Position numbers and translations under genes: made by a program. Positions 1 to 5,481 of a stretch of DNA of 6,101 bases are shown here, in pieces. Source of the DNA: Planctomycetia bacterium (GTDB lineage Bacteria > Planctomycetota > Phycisphaerae > Phycisphaerales > SM1A02); assembly GCA_005798965.1 (NCBI GenBank), contig SYIB01000002.1, forward strand, positions 1 to 6,101, read 5' to 3'. The notes beneath the pieces were generated by a model. It searched no databases, was not told the DNA's origin, and was given only the letters and a program-made list of their open reading frames with translations. Numbering within the stretch: the first letter of the stretch is position 1; each line of letters starts with the position of its first letter.

Positions 1-356
1 CCTACGCCCACGCCATCGAGGCTCGCCACGATGATCGCATCAAGCATGGCGAGGCGGTAGCGATCGGCCTGGTCGCAGCGATGAGCGTGGCGAGCCGCCT
101 CGGCCGCGTCCGGCACGCGCAGGTTGAGGCGCTGCAGGCGCTTCTGGAACGAGTGGGGCTGCCGACGACGCTGAAGGATCTGGTTCCCGAGCCTGACGCA
201 GCCGCCACGCTCCGTCGGTGCATGGAGCTCGACAAGAAGCGTGCCGGCAAGGGGTTGGTGCTCGTGCTGCCGCACGGGCCTGTCGGCGCGGGCCTGGTCG
301 AGGCACCGCCTGAAGAGGCCGTGCTGGCCGGATGGTCGGCGGTCGGGGCAGCGTGA
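1..356 (+). CDS. aroB: 3-dehydroquinate synthase, C-terminal part (5' end outside window)
   Basis: This is the C-terminal ~117 residues of the enzyme that converts DAHP to 3-dehydroquinate, the second step of the shikimate pathway, in the cytoplasm. The reading frame is already open at base 3. It begins with YAHAIE, the equivalent of the FGHAIE of the family. KHGEAVAIGLVAA follows 12 residues later; its histidine matches the second zinc-ligand histidine of AroB. The first ligand histidine, in the GHT just before YAHA, lies off the left edge. Further on are the conserved DKK and a LVLVLPHGPVG strand, both placed as in the C-terminal helical domain of AroB, and the protein ends at the usual distance after them. 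The stop is TGA at 354-356. The next gene lies 122 bases downstream and has no pathway link, so aroB is probably the last gene of its own unit. The family call is firm; the N-terminal NAD-binding part cannot be judged. Confidence 0.93.
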   Translation, partial: YAHAIEARHDDRIKHGEAVAIGLVAAMSVASRLGRVRHAQVEALQALLERVGLPTTLKDLVPEPDAAATLRRCMELDKKRAGKGLVLVLPHGPVGAGLVEAPPEEAVLAGWSAVGAA

Positions 357-478
357 TCGCGACCTGATTCTCCGGGCGATTGCTGCCTCATCCCGTGCAA
401 CCTGCGTTACAGTTCTCCTACCTCGCTGACCCCGTGCAGGATGCATGAGTTGCGATGGCGGAGGCCTCTGGAGCAAGG
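357..478 (+). promoter_or_regulatory. Spacer with possible promoter for the ParA operon
   Basis: This 122-base spacer separates aroB from the ParA gene. TACAGT at 408-413 fits a -10 element of the TANNNT type and recurs as the proposed -10 of the divergent promoter at 3681. A start about 7 bases downstream (near 420) would leave a leader of about 59 bases before the ATG at 479. I find no convincing -35 at the usual distance. GCAAC at 398-401 region and GTTGC at 449-453 region could pair weakly, but most of that stem would lie upstream of the proposed transcript start. I see no clear terminator for aroB: ATCGC (356-360) and GCGAT (376-380) can pair, but with a 15-base loop and no T-tract. The promoter call rests on one hexamer and is weak. 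Confidence 0.3.
470..473 (+). promoter_or_regulatory. Ribosome binding site that decides the ParA start
   Basis: GGAG at 470-473, extended by an AAGG at 475-478, lies 5 bases before the ATG at 479. The alternative in-frame ATG at 455 has only GCAGG 14 bases upstream, which is too far away. The ATG at 479 also places the first beta strand (RVSAIVNQKGG) directly at the N terminus, as in Soj/ParA proteins. I therefore prefer 479. Confidence 0.6.
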
Positions 479-1453
479 ATGCGCGTATCGGCCATTGTCA
501 ATCAGAAAGGCGGCTGTGGAAAAACCACCACGGCTGTGAACCTCGCTGCCGTGCTGGCGTCGCAGGGGGTGCGTGTGCTGCTCGTCGACCTCGACCCGCA
601 GTCGCACTGTGCGGTGTCGCTCGGCGTGCCCGCTGACCGCATCCAGCACTGCGTTGGTGATGTGCTTGAGCAGGGGGCAGGGTCCCCGCTCGTCCAGTCC
701 GGGCTGCTCTGGGAGCCGGTCAAGGGTGTCTGGCTTGCGCCGAGCCACTTGCGCATGTCGCGCATCGAGTCGAGCGGGCCACTCCTGCGTGCGAATGATC
801 GCGACCGTCGGCTGTCGAAGCTGCTTGATGTGATGGCCCCGCGCTTTGACTGGTGCCTGATCGATTGCCCGCCGACGGCAGGGTTGCTGACGTTCAACGC
901 CGTGCGAGCCTGCGATGAACTCATCGTGCCGGTCGAGACGGGTTTCCTGGCGCTCAAGGGCGCGGAGAGCCAGGTGGCGCTGCTTGATGCGGCGGTCGCG
1001 CGGATGGAGCGCGCCGTCACGCTGCGCATCCTGCCCACGATGCACCGTGATGGCACGAACCTGAGCGCGGACATCCTCGGTGCCTTGCAGCGGAAGTTCC
1101 CCGGTCGGGTGGCGCCGCGCGCGATCCGCCATCACGAGGTGCTGCGCGAGGCCGTCTCGTTTGGCCAGCCCATCACCGAGTTTGCGCCGTCCAGTGATGC
1201 CACTGCTGAGTTCCGGGCGCTTGCCGCGTGGCTGGTCGAGTCTCCGCCGGCAGTGCAGCGCACGCAGGAAGCGTGGGCGCAGCGTGCAGCACGCGCGATG
1301 GACGAGAGTCCCGAGCCTGAGTACGAAGCGATCAGCGAGGCGCTGCCTTTGTCGGCGCGCCAGCCCCCGCAGGTCAGTGCTCGCGCACTGGACGTGGTCG
1401 AGCGCATGCGATCCCTGCGGGCGGTGGATGATGCATCCGGTGACCAGCCATAG
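479..1453 (+). CDS. ParA/Soj-family ATPase, orphan (no ParB nearby)
   Basis: A 324-residue cytoplasmic P-loop ATPase of the ParA/MinD superfamily. These proteins dimerise with ATP and position cargo such as chromosomes, plasmids or envelope machinery by binding DNA or membrane. The deviant Walker A KGGCGKTT is at residues 10-17, with both the signature lysine (K10) and the catalytic P-loop lysine (K15). VDLDPQ at 36-41 is Walker A', and CLIDCPP at 126-132 is Walker B. The strand ELIVPVETG and the later helix/strand order are typical of Soj, and the core ends near residue 254. There is no N-terminal HTH, so it is the short chromosomal/type Ib form. About 70 extra C-terminal residues are rich in P, E, A and R, look disordered, and end in a short possible helix (VSARALDVVERMRSLRA). 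An upstream ATG at 455 would add 8 residues but has a poor ribosome site. The next gene follows after 11 bases, and its Shine-Dalgarno starts at the last base of this stop codon, so the two are co-translated. ParB and parS are not seen, so a chromosome-partitioning role is not supported by context. Confidence 0.93.
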   Translation: MRVSAIVNQKGGCGKTTTAVNLAAVLASQGVRVLLVDLDPQSHCAVSLGVPADRIQHCVGDVLEQGAGSPLVQSGLLWEPVKGVWLAPSHLRMSRIESSGPLLRANDRDRRLSKLLDVMAPRFDWCLIDCPPTAGLLTFNAVRACDELIVPVETGFLALKGAESQVALLDAAVARMERAVTLRILPTMHRDGTNLSADILGALQRKFPGRVAPRAIRHHEVLREAVSFGQPITEFAPSSDATAEFRALAAWLVESPPAVQRTQEAWAQRAARAMDESPEPEYEAISEALPLSARQPPQVSARALDVVERMRSLRAVDDASGDQP

Positions 1454-1458
1454 GAGAG
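1453..1458 (+). promoter_or_regulatory. Shine-Dalgarno overlapping the ParA stop codon
   Basis: GGAGAG at 1453-1458 starts on the last base of the TAG stop of the ParA gene and lies 6 bases before the ATG at 1465. It is the strongest ribosome site in the window. It fixes the start of the following gene and supports coupled expression of the pair. Confidence 0.75.
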
Positions 1459-1464
1459 TCAGTC

Positions 1465-2658
1465 ATGAGCAATCAACGTGCCTTTGACGATCTTGCAGGC
1501 ATCTACATGACCGGTGCTGATGAGCATGATTCTGTGGGTCTGGGGGCATCGGTTTCGATGGTGCCGGGGCCTCTGCAAGTCGTCTTGGGTGGGAATCTCC
1601 CGTCCATGGCGGGCATCTGGTTCGCGCAGCTTGTGGATCGCTGGTCCAGGCTCAGCGGTCCATGTGGCCTCGTCCGATTTGATGAGCACAAGGTTCGGCT
1701 TGACGTGTTCAGATTCGGCGGTCGTCTGTCCGCCGCCACGGGTGAGCAACTTCTTGAGGAGGCATGCCGTGCCGTGCGGTCATGGGCCATCGTGTTGCCG
1801 GCTGGCTTCTCCGGGCAGGATCTCGGGATTGGCGTTCGGCCACCGATCTTTCTCACGGGGTGCGACGAAGCCGCGGTGGCGGCGGCGAAACTGCGGATCG
1901 ACGAGCTTCGGCTGCTGTGCTCGACAGAAGGCCAGGCCATGCACGAGCTTCAATTGGTGACGGTTGCCGCGAGTGATGCGGTTGGTCGCCGGGTGGCCGA
2001 TGACATCACGGATTGGGCCATCACGTCGACGGGGATCGCCGTGCGTTGGTGCGGCTCGTTGGAGCGTGTTGATCGCTTGGAGTCGGTTCAGTCCGTCGAG
2101 ATCCCGGGCTATGGCCGGCAGGACGTCGGCCGATTCGCTGCAAGAGTGTCGGCGCTCCTGCGAGCCTCCTCTCGCGGAGATTCCGTTCCGCGCTCCGAGG
2201 CATTGCCGAGCAGTGCCCCGAGCGCGGCTCGTGATCAACCTGCCGTGAAGCCGGCATCGCATGGCGCAGATCCCTCCCCCCGAGGCACTCAGGAGTCGAT
2301 GTTGTCGTACTTCCCGGAATTGGTTGGGATTCGAGTGCGTGCCAGCACGGCCCCGGACGTGGAACTGGCGGTCGACGTGACTGGCAGATTGCACTTGATC
2401 AGCGACGATGCCACGACAAGGGATCTCCGGCTGGCACGCTCTTGGTGCTCCAGCAATTGGGCTTTGCTGGCCTCAGCAGTGGTCGACCTTCGCCAGATTC
2501 GTCAACCAGTCTTGGTGGATCATCTTGTGGTCGCCGATGCACGGCACGCCGTGTCGCTCCATGGTGCGGGCCTGCTGTTGCATGTGCTGATCGACTCGGC
2601 CGGCCAACGCCGTCGCATCGACCTCAATGATGAGCAGAGCGCGGGCCTGGGTGCCTGA
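1465..2658 (+). CDS. Uncharacterised protein; possible ParA/MinD-like pseudo-ATPase with extra C-terminal domain
   Basis: A 397-residue protein I do not recognise by name. It has no signal peptide and no membrane segment, so it is probably cytoplasmic. Residues 38-235 follow the order of a ParA/MinD fold. A hydrophobic strand and loop (VVLGGNLPSMAG, 39-50) sits where a P-loop would be. It is followed by a long helix and a GLVRFDE strand (68-74), a strand WAIVLPAG (107-114) at the Walker B place, and PPIFLTGCDEAAVAAAK (126-142), like the VVTTPEP-type strand and helix of MinD/FlhG. Next come LQLVTVAASDAVGRRVADDI (162-181), like the L(V)VN..S..EG.. segment, and IAVRWCGSLERVD (191-203). No GKT/GKS, no signature lysine and no Walker B aspartate pair are present, so ATP binding is unlikely if this reading is right. 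Residues 236-276 are a Pro/Ser/Ala-rich linker. Residues 277-397 form a second alpha/beta-looking domain that I cannot assign. Its position directly behind a real ParA suggests a partner or regulator of that ATPase. The CDS is certain; the fold is inferred by eye. Confidence 0.88.
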   Translation: MSNQRAFDDLAGIYMTGADEHDSVGLGASVSMVPGPLQVVLGGNLPSMAGIWFAQLVDRWSRLSGPCGLVRFDEHKVRLDVFRFGGRLSAATGEQLLEEACRAVRSWAIVLPAGFSGQDLGIGVRPPIFLTGCDEAAVAAAKLRIDELRLLCSTEGQAMHELQLVTVAASDAVGRRVADDITDWAITSTGIAVRWCGSLERVDRLESVQSVEIPGYGRQDVGRFAARVSALLRASSRGDSVPRSEALPSSAPSAARDQPAVKPASHGADPSPRGTQESMLSYFPELVGIRVRASTAPDVELAVDVTGRLHLISDDATTRDLRLARSWCSSNWALLASAVVDLRQIRQPVLVDHLVVADARHAVSLHGAGLLLHVLIDSAGQRRRIDLNDEQSAGLGA

Positions 2659-2689
2659 TCGGCGTGTTCACGCCAGGCAGGTGGCCCGC
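2641..2689. terminator. Hairpin between convergent genes, possible two-way terminator
   Basis: The convergent stop codons (TGA ending at 2658, and the minus-strand stop at 2668-2670) lie within a 49-base imperfect hairpin. GCGGGCC (2641-2647) pairs with GGCCCGC (2683-2689), CCTG (2654-2657) with CAGG (2678-2681), and GGCGTG (2661-2666) with CACGCC (2669-2674), allowing a small loop by opening the innermost pair. Internal loops separate the stems. There is no T-tract on either strand, so it is not a classical intrinsic terminator. In such GC-rich sequence part of the pairing may be chance, and both arms overlap coding sequence. Confidence 0.4.
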
Positions 2690-3654
2690 AGGGTGCGATC
2701 CCACGCACCCCAAGCAAAGCTCTCGCGATCGGGGTCCGTCCAGCCCGCGCCGGCGAGTCCGGCATCCAGTGCATCGAACTGATCCGGCGCACGCACGCCT
2801 TCTGGAACCTGCATCGGCGTGAAGCCCCCATCGAGATCGCTGCCGAGGCAGCAGCGATTGCGCCCGGCGATCGACGCCACGTGCTGGACGTGCGCCAGCG
2901 CATCAGCAAGCGTTGCCTCGCGCCCATGCGCGAGAAACATGCCGTAGAGGTTCAGGCCGATCACGCCACCGCGGGCGGCGATTGCGGCGATCTGGTCGTC
3001 ACGCAGATGGCGCTGGCGCTCATCGGCGAGGGCGCGGCAGTTGCTGTGGCTGGCGATGACCGGCCGCTGCGAACACGCGAGGAGGTCGTCGAATGCTGCA
3101 TCGGCCAGATGGCTGGCGTCATGCAGCACGCCGTGCTCATCCAGCGCAGCCACGGTCTCGCGACCGAGCGCGGTGAGCCCACCATGAGCTGCATTGCCAC
3201 CAGCGTGGCGCGATCCCAGGGCCCACGTCAGGCCGACCACGCGCACGCCGCGTGCATGCCACCACGACACGTCCTCGGGCGTGCGGATCGGATCGGCACC
3301 CTCCATGAGCAGCACCACGCGCATCGGTGCCGGGGCATCGAGGTCTTCCGCCGTGCGCACGATGTGCAGATGCCCTGCGCGCTCCATCGTTTCGTACCAC
3401 TCAAGCTGCCTCACGCCTGCGGCGAAGGCGCTCTCGGGATCGTCGGCGTCGTAGCCCCACGGCGTGCCCGCACCCTCGGTGCCGCGCTCGGTGAAGATCG
3501 TCCCCAGCACCGTCGTCACCCGCCCGCGCTCCAGCGCAGGCAAGCTCACGCAGCGTGCCGCGGGGTCGGCCACCTCCGCGATCAGGTCGTGGCCATGCAG
3601 CGCGAGGTACGCAAGATCAAGGTGGCCATCGCACCAGCGGGTCGGTCGAAGCAT
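2668..3654 (-). CDS. Membrane dipeptidase family (peptidase M19) dipeptidase
   Basis: A 328-residue zinc dipeptidase of the renal/membrane dipeptidase family (M19), which hydrolyses dipeptides, often with a D-residue at the C-terminal side. Family ligands are all visible: DGHLDL with H11 and D13, the bridging glutamate in LLMEGAD (E118), the histidine of HDASH (H182), the histidine of IASHSN (H203), and the catalytic/ligand aspartate of GSDLDG (D273). The length is usual for bacterial members (about 310-400). There is no signal peptide or membrane anchor, so it is predicted to act in the cytoplasm, unlike the GPI-anchored animal enzyme. The ATG has no clear Shine-Dalgarno. A TAGCCT hexamer lies exactly 6 bases upstream, consistent with a leaderless message. 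The gene stands alone, converging on the pseudo-ATPase gene and diverging from the envelope operon. A role in peptide or cell-wall peptide recycling is plausible but not shown by the neighbours. The substrate is unknown. Confidence 0.94.
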   Translation of the reverse strand: MLRPTRWCDGHLDLAYLALHGHDLIAEVADPAARCVSLPALERGRVTTVLGTIFTERGTEGAGTPWGYDADDPESAFAAGVRQLEWYETMERAGHLHIVRTAEDLDAPAPMRVVLLMEGADPIRTPEDVSWWHARGVRVVGLTWALGSRHAGGNAAHGGLTALGRETVAALDEHGVLHDASHLADAAFDDLLACSQRPVIASHSNCRALADERQRHLRDDQIAAIAARGGVIGLNLYGMFLAHGREATLADALAHVQHVASIAGRNRCCLGSDLDGGFTPMQVPEGVRAPDQFDALDAGLAGAGWTDPDRESFAWGAWDRTLRATCLA

Positions 3655-3692
3655 GATGCAAGGCTATCGAGCGCTCGCGCTACAGTCCGTGC
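3655..3692. promoter_or_regulatory. Compact divergent promoter region, probably leaderless in both directions
   Basis: The 38 bases between the divergent ATGs hold TACAGT at 3681-3686 (plus strand), 6 bases before the ATG at 3693, and TAGCCT on the minus strand (3666 to 3661), 6 bases before the ATG at 3654. A TANNNT hexamer followed by 6-7 bases and a start codon is the usual layout of leaderless promoters. Neither gene has a Shine-Dalgarno. With normal spacing, each -35 region would fall on the other promoter's -10, so the two would compete for polymerase. No consensus -35 is seen for either. Confidence 0.45.
3668..3677. promoter_or_regulatory. 10-base palindrome, candidate operator
   Basis: CGAGCGCTCG is a perfect 10-base palindrome centred within about one base of the midpoint between the two divergent start codons and lying between the two proposed -10 elements. 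A dimeric regulator bound here could block both promoters. Short GC-rich palindromes are common in such DNA, so only the placement makes it notable. No regulator gene is adjacent. Confidence 0.25.
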
Positions 3693-4151
3693 ATGGACGT
3701 CGTCGCACAGCCCGCCCTTGATGCACGGCTCTCGCCTCGCGAGCGGTGGACGTCGCTCGTCATCGGGCTTGTGGCCGCAGCGCCGGTGGTCGTGGCTGCC
3801 TTCCTGCGCGCCGATCCTTCCGGCCTCGGCACCCACGTGCAGCTGGGGATGCCCACCTGCACCTGGCCCACGGCCATGGGCATCACCTGCCCATCCTGCG
3901 GGATGACGACCGCGTTTGCCCACGCGGCCGCAGGCGACCTGCTGGCTTCGCTGCGCACGCAGCCGATGGGGTTCCTGCTGGCGGTGCTTGCGACCGCTGC
4001 GGCGCTCCTTGGGTTGCTTGGAGCGACCACGGGGAGTCGGCTAGGCTATTGGCTCTGCCGGAGTCCCGGCCGAGCGGGGTGGTGGACCATCGGCTCCATC
4101 GCCTTCGCCTCGTGGCTCCTCACGACTGCTCGCCTGAAGGGATGGATCTGA
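3693..4151 (+). CDS. DUF2752 family membrane protein
   Basis: A 152-residue integral membrane protein of the DUF2752 family, whose function is not known. The family signature is clear: GITCPSCGMTTAFAHAAAGD at 63-82, with C66 and C69 in a CPxCG motif, followed by the Q-P-M-G turn (90-93) that corresponds to the usual NP.G. Three membrane segments can be seen at about 20-38, 92-111 and 129-147. The cysteine motif lies in the loop just before the second. The paired cysteines could bind a metal or form a disulphide, which is inference. An extra cysteine is at 56. The first ATG is used because no ribosome site precedes it and a TACAGT lies 6 bases upstream, as for a leaderless start. It is the first gene of a coupled operon: its last 10 bases overlap the start of the lipoprotein gene at 4142. 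Confidence 0.88.
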   Translation: MDVVAQPALDARLSPRERWTSLVIGLVAAAPVVVAAFLRADPSGLGTHVQLGMPTCTWPTAMGITCPSCGMTTAFAHAAAGDLLASLRTQPMGFLLAVLATAAALLGLLGATTGSRLGYWLCRSPGRAGWWTIGSIAFASWLLTTARLKGWI

Positions 4152-4813
4152 ACGTGCTGCGACCCTTGGCCATCGTCACCCTCTGCCTTGCGTGCCTGCC
4201 CTTGGGGGGCTGCTGGGTCTTCGGTGTGGCGAGTGCAGTGGGCGACAACATCGAGTCGCTGAAGAAGATCGAGGTCCTGGCGAAGTACGACGGCCTCGAG
4301 AACCGCACGGTGGCGGTGCTGCTGCAGGTTGACATGCAGACCGCGTACGAGCATCCGACGGCGATGGCGAACGTGGCGCTGAACTTGGCATTCGCGCTGC
4401 GCAAGAGCGTGCACGGCGTGCGCGTGCTCGATCCGACCGTGGCGCTTGCCTGGCAGCACCAGAATCCCTCATGGCCTGCGATGCCCTTGGGCAAGATCGC
4501 GCAGGAACTCGACGTCGAGCGGCTCGTGGTGGTCGACCTCTACGAGTACCGGCTGAATCCGCCGGGCAACCGCTGGCTGTGGGATGGTCTCGCCGCCGCC
4601 AACGTCGGCATCGTCGAGCACGACGGCCTCGACCCCGATGCCTACGCCGCCGAGTTCAACATCATGGGCAAGTTCCCCGACATCGAGAACCTCGGTCGCG
4701 AGAGTGCAACCGAGCGCAGCGTCGAGCTGGGACTGCAGAAGGTCTTCGTGGAAAAGGCTGGCTGGCTCTTCTACGACCACCTTGAGGACAAGTACCCGGA
4801 CCGCGCGCGATGA
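4142..4813 (+). CDS. Predicted lipoprotein, first of a paralogous pair
   Basis: A 223-residue predicted lipoprotein. The signal has one arginine (R7), a hydrophobic stretch at 9-21 and the lipobox LGGC with the modified cysteine at 24. The mature part is soluble and alpha/beta: a strand TVAVLLQVD (56-64), a long helix around 74-90, a strand GVRVLDP (92-98), a helix ending in AQELDVERLVVVDLYEYRL (120-138), and a C-terminal helix ending in GWLFYDHLED (207-216). This helix-'LGxxYIL'-like-strand order recalls LpoB/CsgG-type periplasmic lipoprotein domains, but I cannot assign a family. The same element order is found in the next gene product. The frame is open far upstream (from 3746), but that extension only shadows the DUF2752 gene. 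The ATG at 4142 lies inside the end of that gene, next to GAAGG (4136-4140). A GTG at 4154 (residue 5) is an alternative start with better ribosome spacing and would keep the signal. The stop overlaps the next start as ATGA. Confidence 0.87.
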   Translation: MDLNVLRPLAIVTLCLACLPLGGCWVFGVASAVGDNIESLKKIEVLAKYDGLENRTVAVLLQVDMQTAYEHPTAMANVALNLAFALRKSVHGVRVLDPTVALAWQHQNPSWPAMPLGKIAQELDVERLVVVDLYEYRLNPPGNRWLWDGLAAANVGIVEHDGLDPDAYAAEFNIMGKFPDIENLGRESATERSVELGLQKVFVEKAGWLFYDHLEDKYPDRAR

Positions 4814-5481
4814 TGCGTCGCTCGATCGCCATCCTCGCGCTGGCCGCACCGTGCCTGTCGGCGGCGTGCAACATCATCATCCCGGCGACCTACATCATCG
4901 AGGGGCCGCCGAAGGACCCCGCGGTCTTCGAATTGCCCGAGAAGCGCACGCTGGTCTTCATCGATGACCCGAAGAATCGCATGACGCGCGTGGCGCTGCG
5001 CGCTGAGGTCGCCGACCGTACCGAGCGGCTGCTCTTCGACGAGGGCAAGGTGACCGAGCTCGTCAGCTGTGCCGACGCCATCCAGCTCGCGCGCCGCAGC
5101 GATGCCCAGGGCAACCGAGCAAGCATCGAGGCGATCGGCCGTGCGATGAACGTCCAGCAGGTGATCTACGTCGTCGTCGACAGCTTCACCCTGAGCGTGG
5201 ATGGCGCGAGCCCGCGCCCGGGCGCCACCGTGCGTGTGAAGGTGCTCGATCTCGAGGACCAGACGCGAATCTTCCCGGGTGACGACAGCGGCCACCTGGT
5301 CGAAGCCGAGCTTCGTGAACCGCCGCAGTCGATGTACGTCTCCACCTCCGGTCGGCGCCAGATCGAGGACCAGCTCGCCATGCAGCTTGCGACCGACATC
5401 GCGGAGCTCTTCTACGAGCATGAGGATCGGCCGCTCGGCGGCTCGCTCCAGGCACCCCGCCAGCGTGCGCAGGATCGGTAG
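4810..5481 (+). CDS. Predicted lipoprotein, second of a paralogous pair
   Basis: A 223-residue predicted lipoprotein, the same length as its upstream neighbour. The signal MMRRSIAILALAAPCLSAAC has two arginines, a hydrophobic core and a lipobox-like SAAC with cysteine 20. The -3 residue is serine rather than leucine, so the lipobox is slightly weak. After a short ATYIIEGPP stretch come a strand RTLVFIDDP (46-54), a helix 60-76, a short strand near 81-85, a helix leading into GRAMNVQQVIYVVVDSFTLS (110-129), a strand TVRVKVLDLED (140-150) and a C-terminal helix ending in AELFYEHED (198-206). The final residues (208-223) look unstructured. The element order and the FY.H.ED ending match the preceding lipoprotein, so I read the two as an old tandem duplication. 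The start overlaps the previous stop in ATGA (4810-4813), and a second ATG follows at 4813. The stop TAG shares its G with the GTG of the next gene. The specific function is unknown; it probably faces the periplasm on a membrane. Confidence 0.87.
   Translation: MMRRSIAILALAAPCLSAACNIIIPATYIIEGPPKDPAVFELPEKRTLVFIDDPKNRMTRVALRAEVADRTERLLFDEGKVTELVSCADAIQLARRSDAQGNRASIEAIGRAMNVQQVIYVVVDSFTLSVDGASPRPGATVRVKVLDLEDQTRIFPGDDSGHLVEAELREPPQSMYVSTSGRRQIEDQLAMQLATDIAELFYEHEDRPLGGSLQAPRQRAQDR
5471..5474 (+). promoter_or_regulatory. Ribosome binding site for the GTG-started gene
   Basis: AGGA at 5471-5474 lies 6 bases before the GTG at 5481. With the one-base overlap of TAG and GTG, it supports a non-ATG start at this position. 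Confidence 0.5.

Noticed and set aside
357..478. parS-like site or riboswitch in the spacer before the ParA gene
   Set aside because: I found no inverted repeat resembling the parS consensus and no recognisable riboswitch core; only weak, distant pairings are present.
407..1135. Minus-strand open frame of 242 codons
   Set aside because: It is antisense to the ParA gene with its Walker motifs; the product is rich in R, H and Q and looks like a reverse-strand shadow.
2881..3906. Plus-strand open frame of 341 codons
   Set aside because: It is antisense to the M19 dipeptidase, whose metal ligands are all intact, and then runs into a wrong frame of the DUF2752 gene. No family features are present.
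3746..4141. N-terminal extension of the first lipoprotein frame back to 3746
   Set aside because: The extension overlaps the DUF2752 gene in another frame, has no domain, and would bury the lipoprotein signal peptide inside the protein.
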